A stretch of 9,913 nucleotides of DNA from Bacteroidota bacterium (lineage in GTDB: Bacteria > Bacteroidota > Bacteroidia > Chitinophagales > Chitinophagaceae): the NCBI GenBank assembly GCA_023429365.1, contig JAEYVW010000180.1:1-9913 (forward strand), read 5' to 3'. The position numbers and the translations under genes are program-made. This document shows positions 1-6,970 of this stretch, piece by piece. A model generated the notes under the pieces. It was not told where the DNA came from. It did no database searches and worked only from the letters and a program-made list of their open reading frames with translations. Position 1 is the stretch's first letter. Every line of letters begins with the position of its first letter.

Positions 1-433
1 CGGCGGGGAACTTATGTTCCGGCGCTACCCTGTAGTCCACCGCGAAAACGATCGCGCCGTAGGTCTGCGCATCCAGCCAGATAGAATGCTCAAGTCCGGC
101 CACCAGCGGAGAAATAAATCCGCCGCCGTGGTAATGAATGATGACGGGTAGGTTTTCCCGGTGCAGGGGATTAAACACCAGCACGGGAATACTATCCTTT
201 GTGATCTTAATTCTTTTTACATCGGCCGCGGGATATGGTGTCAACGGTATCTGCGGATACTTAAGCAAATCAATTGGCATGCCCCGGAGTTGTTCCAGGC
301 TCAGGTCTTGGTAACGGATTACCCTGAGGAATGCCGCAATATCCGGGTCGAGTACACGACTGCCACAGGATTGCGATTGACCGGTACCCGACAGGATGAT
401 GAGCGAGATACCGAGCAGGAGATATCGTTTCAT
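1..433 (-). CDS. secreted alpha/beta hydrolase (HSL/fold-3 esterase type), 3' end outside window
   Basis: The gene starts at the ATG at 433 and stays open to the window edge, giving the first 144 residues. Residues 1-20 form a basic start and hydrophobic stretch (MKRYLLLGISLIIL) typical of a Sec signal peptide, so the enzyme is probably exported. After a helical cap-like region come beta strands, the oxyanion-hole motif HYHGGGF (residues 100-106) and DYRVAPEHKFPA (133-144). These are the diagnostic blocks of the hormone-sensitive-lipase/acetyl-esterase branch of alpha/beta hydrolases, which hydrolyse esters using Ser-Asp-His. The nucleophile GxSxG and the rest of the triad would lie beyond position 1, so activity cannot be judged here. 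The substrate is unknown. The gene follows the small membrane protein by 32 bp and is probably cotranscribed with it. No Shine-Dalgarno sequence is visible, as is usual in Bacteroidota. Confidence 0.88.
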   Translation of the reverse strand, partial: MKRYLLLGISLIILSGTGQSQSCGSRVLDPDIAAFLRVIRYQDLSLEQLRGMPIDLLKYPQIPLTPYPAADVKRIKITKDSIPVLVFNPLHRENLPVIIHYHGGGFISPLVAGLEHSIWLDAQTYGAIVFAVDYRVAPEHKFPA

Positions 434-465
434 GGCAGTTGTTTTGTTGCTTTTGTAATACTAAT

Positions 466-717
466 TTATTTAACTGTATCCATTCTTTTCTCAAAATCTG
501 CCTGGCGGCGAAAATTTAATTTTCGGATCAGCATATCAATAAATGGTACGCCAATAAACATCATCCAGGGCACCAGGGAAATGGTCAGGATAAAAGTACG
601 CTGGTAAAGCGGCAGCGAGGACAGCTGCTGCCCAAACAGGAACAGGAATAAGGTAATGGAGGGATAGATCACCATCCATATCTTCAGTGACATCACCAAT
701 TTCGCTTTTGGTTTCAT
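466..717 (-). CDS. small two-helix membrane protein (83 aa), resembles the membrane tail of COG3224-type monooxygenase proteins
   Basis: The 83-residue protein begins MKPKAKLVMSLKIWM and has two hydrophobic segments (about residues 9-29 and 40-62). Between them is a short LSSLPLYQRTF loop, and the end is basic and polar (RKLNFRRQ). The frame is also open back to an ATG at 771, but the added 18 residues are polar. In addition, a -7-like box at 753-760 would place the transcript start after that ATG, so 717 is preferred. The pattern KxxMxxxxWxxxYPxxTLxxxxxG...LPLxxRTxxLTxxLVPWM resembles, from memory, the C-terminal membrane portion of COG3224-type antibiotic-biosynthesis-monooxygenase proteins. 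Here it stands alone without the enzymatic domain. The function is unknown. It sits between an AraC regulator and an alpha/beta hydrolase. Confidence 0.75.
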   Translation of the reverse strand: MKPKAKLVMSLKIWMVIYPSITLFLFLFGQQLSSLPLYQRTFILTISLVPWMMFIGVPFIDMLIRKLNFRRQADFEKRMDTVK

Positions 718-752
718 GATTTCTTGATTTTTGTGGTAATAATTTTCGCTCA

Positions 753-760
753 CAAAACTA
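753..760 (-). promoter_or_regulatory. candidate -7 box (TAGTTTTG) for the membrane protein/hydrolase pair
   Basis: On the minus strand TAGTTTTG matches the Bacteroidota -7 consensus TAnnTTTG exactly. It lies 35 bp upstream of the ATG at 717. No convincing TTTG -33 element is found at the usual 19-21 bp distance, so the site may depend on an activator or be chance. The same octamer occurs in the stronger promoter candidate at 7032-7039. Confidence 0.3.
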
Positions 761-775
761 ATTTGAGACACCGCC

Positions 776-791
776 GCTGTGACAGGACAGC
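776..791. promoter_or_regulatory. short inverted repeat GCTGT-N6-ACAGC, possible operator
   Basis: This is a perfect 5-bp inverted repeat with a 6-bp spacer between the end of the araC-like gene and the -7 candidate at 753-760. It falls where a -33 element would be. It is too short, and lacks a following T-run on either strand, to be a good terminator. It could be a binding site for a regulator such as the adjacent AraC protein, but arms this short can arise by chance. Confidence 0.15.
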
Positions 792-809
792 TTTGAAGTT
801 GAACAGGAC

Positions 810-1673
810 TTATTTAAAATTCTTACGGAACATATCCGGCGACTGCCCGGTTTGCTTTCTGAAAAACCGAATGAAATAAGAAGGATCCTCATAGCCTAAC
901 AGGTCTGCTATTTCCTTTACAGGACTGGCCGTTGCCAGCAAATGGCGCTTTGCTTCCAGGATGATCTGGTCATTGATAAGTTCGGAAACCGTTTTATCCA
1001 CCGAAGCTTTTGTGATGGCATTTATCTGGTAGGAGGATAAGTTCATCAGCGCGGCGTATTGGGAAACCCTTTTCATCATGGAAATATTAGTTTCCAGGAG
1101 TCGGGTCAGTTCCTCAAAACGATCCTGCAGGTAGCCGTTATCGCTACTGGATACGGTTTTGGGGTCACGGCTTTGCCTGGTATAGTCAATAAAGAACAAG
1201 TCAAGCTGGGCTCTGATTGCTTCCAGGTAGCCCTCCTGTTTTTCGGTGTATTCCTGCAGTATATGGGCAAGGTAAGAATGTAGTGCCTTGTAGTTCCTTG
1301 CATCAGTCCCGCAGAAATTTTTAGTCACCGCTTTTCTCCATCGCATCTCCCCAATCGTTGTCTTTGGCTGGTAAAATGCCAGGTCAAACTCCATCAAAAA
1401 ACCTGTCGACTTCGCGGATAGTTCGAGCCGGTGTACCTGACCAGGTCGCAGGATAAATACCGAGTGATCGCGTACCCGGTGCGGGGTAAAATCGATCTCA
1501 TGAACCCCCGTTCCCTGCTCTATTGCCAGGACAAAATAAAAGTTGTGCCGATGGAGATCATGCACCAGCTTTTGCCCGTTCAGTACCTTCCTCAGCGAAC
1601 GAATACTGAACCGCCCAGCGCTGCTTTGCACGGCCCCGGCCTCAGCGATCTGCCTGACAGGTATTGACTTCAT
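810..1673 (-). CDS. AraC-family transcriptional regulator
   Basis: This 287-residue protein has the usual length for the family. The N-terminal part (about 20-100) looks like the cupin-type ligand-binding/dimerisation domain, with HDLHRHNFYFVLAIEQG (38-54) and ILRPGQVHRLEL (74-85). The middle is a helical linker. The C-terminal part (about 185-285) is a double helix-turn-helix: the first around 203-224 (VSQYAALMNLSSYQINAITK) and the second around 251-274. The second is followed by the family signature YEDPSYFIRFFRKQTGQSPDMFRK. It should bind DNA and respond to a small molecule that cannot be predicted. The gene lies directly upstream of, and codirectional with, the small membrane protein and alpha/beta hydrolase, which are its likely targets. 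The ATG at 1673 is the first in frame and gives a full-length domain. Confidence 0.92.
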   Translation of the reverse strand: MKSIPVRQIAEAGAVQSSAGRFSIRSLRKVLNGQKLVHDLHRHNFYFVLAIEQGTGVHEIDFTPHRVRDHSVFILRPGQVHRLELSAKSTGFLMEFDLAFYQPKTTIGEMRWRKAVTKNFCGTDARNYKALHSYLAHILQEYTEKQEGYLEAIRAQLDLFFIDYTRQSRDPKTVSSSDNGYLQDRFEELTRLLETNISMMKRVSQYAALMNLSSYQINAITKASVDKTVSELINDQIILEAKRHLLATASPVKEIADLLGYEDPSYFIRFFRKQTGQSPDMFRKNFK

Positions 1674-1718
1674 AAATTGAAGGTATGGAATGGATACGAA
1701 GATTTAACCGAAAAGCGA

Positions 1719-1745
1719 TACCCTCCGTACCCTCCGTACCCTCCG
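1719..1745. repeat. 9-bp tandem repeat, three perfect copies
   Basis: TACCCTCCG occurs three times head to tail at 1719-1727, 1728-1736 and 1737-1745. It runs directly into the first copy of the 44-bp repeat and probably belongs to the same element, whose other arm also shows a 9-bp rhythm (CACAGCGAA, CACTGCGAT). Confidence 0.8.
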
Positions 1746-1789
1746 TGACCAAAGCGATTAACTAACCACAGCGAACACTGCGATCGCAG
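1746..1789. repeat. 44-bp dispersed intergenic repeat, copy 1
   Basis: This copy aligns without gaps to 1821-1864, with 35 of 44 positions identical. The shared core is CCAAAGCGAT followed by an AT-rich centre and ACAGCG, GCGATC and CAG blocks. The layout (a CTCCGTG-type arm, a TTAA-rich centre, a CACAGCG arm with 9-bp periodicity) is like the CTCTGTG...TTAA...CACAGAG intergenic repeats common in bacterial genomes, in a diverged form. That family link is from memory. Confidence 0.65.
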
Positions 1790-1820
1790 CCAGGTTCTGC
1801 TTCACGCTCCTTGCCCTTTG

Positions 1821-1864
1821 TGTCCAAAGCGATAAATTAACAACAGCGCCCATAGCGATCACAG
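1821..1864. repeat. 44-bp dispersed intergenic repeat, copy 2
   Basis: This is the second diverged copy of the repeat at 1746-1789, in the same orientation and offset by exactly 75 bp. The differences are scattered substitutions with no indel, so duplication is either old or maintained by similar function. The flanks (CCTTTGTGT before, CAGTTACTA after) are only loosely alike. Confidence 0.65.
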
Positions 1865-1973
1865 TTACTACTCATTTCTGTTGCCTTGTGTTTCGGAAAG
1901 CAGCAGCCTGTTGCTCTATGCAGCTAGGTGTAGCATCATTTCTTCATTTAAAACGATTAATGTTAACTGTGTT

Positions 1974-4900
1974 TTATTGAACAATAAAGGTTTTAAGTTC
2001 ATTCAACGTATCGCCTTTCAGCTCCAGGTAATACAACCCTTTAGCCAATTTGCCCACATCCATAGACAACGATGTGCTGCCGGATATAATATTCCACTGT
2101 TGTTGCTTTACTGTTCTTCCGGTGTTGTCTATAATTCTTGCCTGGATATTTTGTGCCTTTATACTGGTGATGGATAAATTCATCCGGCTAACTAATGGAT
2201 TAGGATACAACAACACAAAATTTTTACTGTTATCCATTGTTAATGCAATGACTTTGGAATAGGTAAACCTGTCGTCTAAATCTTTTTGTTTGAGACGGTA
2301 GTAAACACGTGATACAGCAAGTGATGTAATATCATTGTCTGTAAAGTTGTAACGATGGATGCCGGGCGAATTGTATGCCACTACGTTGCCCACTACTAAA
2401 TAGTGTCTGCCATCTGTGCTGCGTTCAATATCAAAAGAGGCCGTATTCAGTTCACCAGTGGTTTCCCATTTAAGATAACTGTTGTTGTTAATAAGCTGGC
2501 CGGTGAACTCAAGTAAATCCAGGGGCAGTGAAAAATTCATTCCCGCAACCCACAGCTCCCTTCCATGTACTTCATCTGAAATACTTGCATACATCAAATT
2601 ACCCACAACGGTATATTCAACAGGAAAGCTACCCCCTGGTATTACAATATCCTGCACCATCATCGTTCCTGCAGCGGTTCCGTTGCTTCGCCAGACTTCC
2701 TGCCCGTTTATTCCGTCATTTGCTGTAAAAATCAAATAATCTCCAGCAACTACCAATCTTGTAACCTCACTGCTCCCGGAGCCGGTCCAGATATCTTTTA
2801 CCAGTACCGTACCCGCTTCGGTGCCATCACTTTTCCAAAGCTCTTTGCCATGGATTCCGTCATTAGCCAGAAAATATATAACACCGTTTACGTTAATTAT
2901 ACTTTGTACAGAGGCGCTGTTGTTACCAATATAAATATCTTTTACCAGTACGGTGCCCGCTTCGGTGCCGTCGCTTTTCCAGAGTTCCTGCCCGTTGGTT
3001 GCAGTGTTAGCTACAAAAAATAAAACGCCGTTTACATTGATAAGATTTTGTGGGCTACTACCATTGGAGCCCGGGTAGATATCTTTGATCAATACGGTGC
3101 CCGCTTCGGTCCCGTCACTTTTCCAGAGTTCCTGGCCAATGGTTCCATCATGTGCCATAAAATACAACAGCCCATTTACATTGGTTAAATGTTGAGGGCT
3201 GCTTGCAGATGAGCCCGGTCTTATATCTTTTACCATCACAGTGCCTGCATCAGTGCCATCACTTTTCCAGAGTTCCTGGCCATTGGCTACATTATAGGCA
3301 ATGAAATATAAAATACCATTTACTTCGGTTAAATATTGCGGGTTGCTGCCATTCGACCCCGTCCAGATATCTTTTACCATAACAGTGCCTGCAACAGTGC
3401 CATCACTTTTCCAGAGTTCACGGCCACTAACATTGTCGAATGCTGTAAAATATAATACACCATTTACTTTGGTAAAGTTTCCAGGGTTTCCGCTACTGAC
3501 CCCTGTATTAATATCCTTCAGCATGATGGTTCCGGCTTCCGTGCCATCACTTTTCCAGAGTTCCTGCCCATTAGTTCCGTTATGTGCAAGGAAAAACAAT
3601 ACGCCGTTTACACTGATAAGGAACTGTGGATTACTTCCGGTGACTCCCGGCCAAATGTCTTTTACCATCACCGTACCCGCTTCTGTTCCATCGCTCTTCC
3701 ATAATTCAAAGCCATTTGTACCATCATCGGCACTGAAATAAAGCATTCCGTTATATTCGATTAGTCCTGTAGGATTTCCCCCCAGTATTCCCTGGCTAAT
3801 ATCTTTTACCAGTACAGTGCCTGCACTTGTGCCATCACTTGTCCAGAGCTCCCACCCATTCACATTGGCCGTAAAATATAAAACAGCATTTACGCTGGTG
3901 AAGCCACTGCTTCCTACCCCGGTAAAAATATCCTTGACCAGAAAGGTGCCGGCTTCTGTGCCATCAGTTTTCCAGAGCTTATTATTCGAACTGAAATACA
4001 ACACACCATTTACATCGGTTAAATTTTCCAGGTTGCCATGGCCTGTACCCGGGTTGATATCTTTCACCAAAACGGTACCAGCCTCCGTGCCATCACTTTT
4101 CCACAACTCATTGCCCGTGATTCCGTTATTAGCTTGAAAAAATAAAACAGTATTTACCCTGGTAAGTTGGGAAAGGCTGCTTCCACCAAGCCCGATATAA
4201 ATATCTTTAATAAGCGCTGTACCTGCTTCCGAGCCGTCACTCTTCCACAACTCCCTGCCATTCACTCCATCATCTGCAGTAAAATATAATACGCCATTTA
4301 AAGTGGTTAAACTGGAAGGATTACCGCCGGTTGTACCAGGGCGGATATCTTTTACCATCATGGTGCCCGCTTCCGTGCCATCACTCTTCCACAACTCCCT
4401 GCCATTTACCGGATCACCTGCCTTGAAATATAACAGGCCATTTACATTGATTAAATCTTCAGGGAAGCCGTTGCCTACACCCGGGTTAATATCTTTCACC
4501 ATCATGGTGCCCGCTTCCGTGCCATCGCTCTTCCACAACTCACTGCCATTTACTCCATCCACAGCCCTGAAATACAATACGCCATTAACATTGGTTAAAT
4601 CAACAGGGCTGCTGTTACCTGTACCCGGGTTGATATCTTTTACCATCATGGTGCCCGCTTCCGTGCCATCACTTTTCCAAAGTTCAACACCATTAACACC
4701 ATTGGTTGCAATAAAATACAACACCCCGTTTACATCCGTCAGATAAAGAATACTGCTGTTGTTTAAGCCGGGATTAATATCCTTTACTAACATGGTGCCC
4801 GCTTCCGTACCATCGCTTTTCCAGAGCTCCTGTCCATTGGATCCATTATCTGCCCGGAAATACAATATCCCATTTACATTGGTAAGGCTAGCAACACCAC

Positions 4901-5159
4901 TATTAACCAAGCCCGGGTAAATATCTTTTACAAGCATGGTTCCGGATGCCGTACCATCACTTTTCCAAAGCTCCTGGCCCGTTGAGGTGTTTGAGGCTAC
5001 AAAAAAAAGTGTTCCGTTAACATCGATTAAATGTTCCGGGTTCGAGCCCATCGGCATTGTACCTGTATTAATATCTTTTAGCAGGGTGAATGACTGCGCA
5101 AACACCTGGCCCGAAAAAAAGATGGTCAACACAAGCAGCAATTTGCAGCAGTTTTTCAT
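1974..5159 (-). CDS. exported ELWKSDGT-repeat (predicted beta-propeller) protein with T9SS sorting domain
   Basis: The start at 5159 (MKNCCKLLLVLTIFF) gives a clean Sec signal peptide ending near VFAQ and a 1,061-residue protein. An ATG at 5210 would only prepend 17 polar residues. Residues about 22-873 are 18 tandem units of about 48 residues, each with a VNGxLYF strand, a DGxNGxELW strand, SDGTEAGT, then VKDIxPG. This is the hyalin-like ELWxxDGTxxGT repeat family, which probably folds as beta-propeller blades. Residues about 874-978 (LPLDLLEFTG ... YYRLKQKD) form the Fn3-like module that often precedes T9SS tails. Residues about 979-1061 (LYPNP ... KGLYYLEL ... KTFIVQ) are a type A T9SS C-terminal sorting domain. 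The protein should cross the outer membrane by T9SS and be released or surface-anchored. Its ligand is unknown. It is the last gene after the OmpA protein, 60 bp downstream. Confidence 0.93.
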   Translation of the reverse strand: MKNCCKLLLVLTIFFSGQVFAQSFTLLKDINTGTMPMGSNPEHLIDVNGTLFFVASNTSTGQELWKSDGTASGTMLVKDIYPGLVNSGVASLTNVNGILYFRADNGSNGQELWKSDGTEAGTMLVKDINPGLNNSSILYLTDVNGVLYFIATNGVNGVELWKSDGTEAGTMMVKDINPGTGNSSPVDLTNVNGVLYFRAVDGVNGSELWKSDGTEAGTMMVKDINPGVGNGFPEDLINVNGLLYFKAGDPVNGRELWKSDGTEAGTMMVKDIRPGTTGGNPSSLTTLNGVLYFTADDGVNGRELWKSDGSEAGTALIKDIYIGLGGSSLSQLTRVNTVLFFQANNGITGNELWKSDGTEAGTVLVKDINPGTGHGNLENLTDVNGVLYFSSNNKLWKTDGTEAGTFLVKDIFTGVGSSGFTSVNAVLYFTANVNGWELWTSDGTSAGTVLVKDISQGILGGNPTGLIEYNGMLYFSADDGTNGFELWKSDGTEAGTVMVKDIWPGVTGSNPQFLISVNGVLFFLAHNGTNGQELWKSDGTEAGTIMLKDINTGVSSGNPGNFTKVNGVLYFTAFDNVSGRELWKSDGTVAGTVMVKDIWTGSNGSNPQYLTEVNGILYFIAYNVANGQELWKSDGTDAGTVMVKDIRPGSSASSPQHLTNVNGLLYFMAHDGTIGQELWKSDGTEAGTVLIKDIYPGSNGSSPQNLINVNGVLFFVANTATNGQELWKSDGTEAGTVLVKDIYIGNNSASVQSIINVNGVIYFLANDGIHGKELWKSDGTEAGTVLVKDIWTGSGSSEVTRLVVAGDYLIFTANDGINGQEVWRSNGTAAGTMMVQDIVIPGGSFPVEYTVVGNLMYASISDEVHGRELWVAGMNFSLPLDLLEFTGQLINNNSYLKWETTGELNTASFDIERSTDGRHYLVVGNVVAYNSPGIHRYNFTDNDITSLAVSRVYYRLKQKDLDDRFTYSKVIALTMDNSKNFVLLYPNPLVSRMNLSITSIKAQNIQARIIDNTGRTVKQQQWNIISGSTSLSMDVGKLAKGLYYLELKGDTLNELKTFIVQ
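2541..5096 (-). repeat. coding tandem repeat, 18 units of about 144 bp
   Basis: The array encodes 17 full ELWxSDGTxxGTxxVKDI junctions plus a half unit at each end: LLKDINTG at the start and GRELW at the end. Units match at the DNA level as well. For example, ACCATCATGGTGCCCGC recurs on the + strand at 4354, 4498 and 4642, a 144-bp period. The units at the gene's 3' end (2541-2800) are the most diverged, and two internal units (about 3841-4050) are shortened. Long near-identical units make this region prone to recombination and to assembly collapse. Confidence 0.9.
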
Positions 5160-5219
5160 GAGTAGAATTTTTTTTATGAAAAAACAACGCTCCCCTAAAA
5201 ATCGGTTCATACAATTTGT

Positions 5220-6539
5220 TTAAAGCTTTATAAACTCCACCCGCCTGTTATTGGCTTTTCCTTTTTCAGTTGAATTATCATCTGCCGGTTCTGCTTCTCC
5301 CTTTCCATCAAACTGCAGGCGTGATGCATCAATTCCAAAGTCTTTTACTAATATTTTCTTTACAGATTCTGCCCTGCGAACCGATAGATCCTGGTTAATG
5401 GCCGGGTCTCCATCTGAATCTGTGTGACCTACGATTTTAATTTTAATACCGGCATCTGCCGTAAGCATATCGGCAATGGATTTGATGGTACCGTAAGATT
5501 CCTTTTTGACTACAGATGAATTGGTATTGAAATAAATACCTGTGGTGGTAAAACGCCCGTTCTTTAATAAAAGGCTTCTAAGGTCTTCTGATGCTTCTGC
5601 AATCCGGAAATTACTTATTGCAACAAACTGGTTATTCTCAGGCTTTACATCAAAAGCTTCCACTATAAAATACCTTCCTAATTTGCCCTGCAAAATATTG
5701 GGGGCATCCACATACTTTTCATTGTCTAACCAGATGCGTAATCGCTTTCCGTTTACCGCAATGGATACATGAACTTTACTATTCACCAGGTCCGTCATAT
5801 TCCTGTTAATCCTATTGGTAACCCTGTTCGTTACTTCACTTCCAAAATTTTCAACCCTTACCACACCAAGATGTGACTTAAGCAGCAATTCAAGATACGC
5901 AACACTGCCAGCCTGTGCCATGCTATATGCTTTTTTAGGAAGAAATGCCAGGAATAGTTTGCTGAGTGCGTTTGTGCCATATCCATTACTGATAAAATCA
6001 AATTCCACGGTATAATTTTCAGGTAACTCTTTTTTAGTAATGGGTAAATAACCGGATCGCCTGTTGAGCGAAAGCCATTTTCCTTCGTATTGCGATGTGC
6101 TTACCACTTCTCCACTGCCGCCCGTTTCCCAAAGTGCAGGAAAGTCTCCAAGACCATCTGCAGTAAAATCATCATAGAACAAAACGTTGTTGCCTGGTAC
6201 AAACGTAAACATGGAATAAATTCCAAACTCGGTTCCGGTTGTATCACCACTATTTATATCAGCACTTTTTACAGCATCCGGTACAGGTTGTTTGTTATTT
6301 ACATCTTCCCTATTATTATCATTATCTTTCTCCTTATTTTTCGATTTTTTGTTGAAAATATTTTTGACGCCGTTCACTGATTTTTCTAACGTAACATCCA
6401 CCGCCTCAGCTGTTTTTTGCTCTGCTTTATTTTCTGCGGATTGTTTTGCAACCTGCTTTAGTCGTTTGCCCAACTTTTGGGATTGCGCCTGGAGACCAAC
6501 AATAGTGATCAGTGCGATAAATATGGTTACTTGTTTCAT
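5220..6539 (-). CDS. OmpA-family envelope protein with jelly-roll-like middle domain
   Basis: The protein has 439 residues. Residues 1-20 (MKQVTIFIALITIVGLQAQ) are a Sec signal peptide without a lipobox cysteine, so it is probably periplasmic rather than lipid-anchored. Residues 21-100 are Lys/Glu/Asn-rich, helical then disordered, with a KNKEKDNDNN stretch. Residues about 115-315 (VLFYDDF ... LPENYTVEFDF ... LRIWLDNEKYVDAP ... ISNFRIA) look like a LamG/jelly-roll beta-sandwich. Residues about 333-439 are an OmpA C-terminal domain: GIYFNTNSS, then GHTDSDGDPAINQDLSVRRA with the TD..G....N..LS..RA peptidoglycan-binding signature, then NNRRVEF. It should bind the cell wall and could tether or sense envelope components. 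The gene lies between a short secreted-type protein (15 bp upstream) and the T9SS propeller protein. The bases before the ATG are A/T only, with no Shine-Dalgarno. Confidence 0.9.
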   Translation of the reverse strand: MKQVTIFIALITIVGLQAQSQKLGKRLKQVAKQSAENKAEQKTAEAVDVTLEKSVNGVKNIFNKKSKNKEKDNDNNREDVNNKQPVPDAVKSADINSGDTTGTEFGIYSMFTFVPGNNVLFYDDFTADGLGDFPALWETGGSGEVVSTSQYEGKWLSLNRRSGYLPITKKELPENYTVEFDFISNGYGTNALSKLFLAFLPKKAYSMAQAGSVAYLELLLKSHLGVVRVENFGSEVTNRVTNRINRNMTDLVNSKVHVSIAVNGKRLRIWLDNEKYVDAPNILQGKLGRYFIVEAFDVKPENNQFVAISNFRIAEASEDLRSLLLKNGRFTTTGIYFNTNSSVVKKESYGTIKSIADMLTADAGIKIKIVGHTDSDGDPAINQDLSVRRAESVKKILVKDFGIDASRLQFDGKGEAEPADDNSTEKGKANNRRVEFIKL

Positions 6540-6554
6540 ATTTTTATTATTTTA

Positions 6555-6830
6555 TTAAACATTAAACCTAATGGTAGCAGGTATAATACTGCCTTTCACA
6601 TCCTGGCCGGCAGGGGGAACCATTTGCATAATAATTTCATATTCACCGGCGGGAAGAAAGGTCCTGGCAGCTGTTCCCCTGGCCATCAATTTTTGCAGTA
6701 TAGGAATAAGATCAAAGGCCTCAGCAGACATATAGATATCTCCGGGAAGCCGGGGCCAACCCAGTTGTGTGATGCTGTTAATTACGGACCCTTTATGTGT
6801 AACGCTAGTTTTCATATCAAAGAGTACCAT
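6555..6830 (-). CDS. small hypothetical protein, probably the C-terminal part of a longer frameshifted gene
   Basis: From the first in-frame ATG (6830) this gives 91 residues: MVLFDMKTSVTHKGSV ... RLPGDIYMSAEAFDLIPILQK ... FLPAGEYEIIMQMVPP ... IIPATIRFNV. I do not recognise a family. The alternating hydrophobic pattern and the LPAGEY turn suggest a small beta-sandwich, loosely like TANFOR-type secreted domains of Bacteroidota (weak guess). The same frame is open for 53 more codons upstream to a TAA at 6990-6992, with no ATG, GTG or TTG. It reads plausible protein there (for example WRDYLPEQFKDNRISIVFTL), so 6830 is probably not the natural start. The stop is 15 bp before the OmpA gene, consistent with an operon. 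Confidence 0.55.
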   Translation of the reverse strand: MVLFDMKTSVTHKGSVINSITQLGWPRLPGDIYMSAEAFDLIPILQKLMARGTAARTFLPAGEYEIIMQMVPPAGQDVKGSIIPATIRFNV

Positions 6831-6970
6831 TCTACTGTTTGATTTTAAAGTGAATACTATGGAAATCCTGTTGTCTTTAAACTGTTCAGGTAAATAATCC
6901 CTCCACTGGTTTAGATTGATGCAGCAGTTGCGATAAAAAGCATACCAATGCCATGTACGAGTGGTCTCAT
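6831..6970 (-). pseudogene. possible 5' end and signal peptide of the 6555-6830 gene, in a different frame
   Basis: An ATG at 6970 opens a 19-residue frame, MRPLVHGIGMLFIATAASI, which ends at TAA 6911-6913 and looks like a signal peptide. The downstream protein continues in another frame that is already open here. One added base in the overlap before 6911 would join the two into a secreted protein of about 138 residues. A real frameshift mutation or a sequencing error would both explain this. It also sits at a natural distance (about 60 bp) from the promoter candidate at 7032-7062. Confidence 0.4.

Larger units (their letters stand above)
1674..1973. other. 300-bp gene-free region with intergenic repeats
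   Basis: No coding frame here has a recognisable product. The segment nearest the araC-like start (1674-1718) must hold its leader and perhaps its promoter, but no clear TAnnTTTG box was seen. The centre (1719-1864) is repetitive and is described separately. The part just after the end of the large repeat protein (about 1900-1973) is AT-rich, with only a weak AT-only inverted repeat and no convincing terminator. Confidence 0.6.

Noticed and set aside
270..494. Minus-strand open frame of 74 codons overlapping the hydrolase start
   Set aside because: It overlaps the hydrolase in another frame. The hydrolase frame has a signal peptide, HGGG and DYRVAPEH motifs, so this one is a shadow.
718..771. 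Upstream ATG at 771 for the small membrane protein
   Set aside because: It adds 18 polar residues before the membrane helix, and the -7 candidate lies inside it. The 717 ATG fits better.
1950..1975. AAAAC...GTTTT inverted repeat as terminator after the propeller gene
   Set aside because: The arms are only 5 bp and AT-rich, the loop is long, and there is no clear GC stem followed by a T-run.
3301..4746. Long plus-strand open frames inside the repeat gene
   Set aside because: They are antisense shadows of the 48-residue repeat. Their repeating VPASVPSLFQSS-type proteins simply mirror the conserved AGT/DGTE codons and have no start context or family features.
2541..5096. CRISPR-like regular repetition
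   Set aside because: The 144-bp period is coding, in frame and translated as a protein repeat. There are no short identical repeats with unique spacers.
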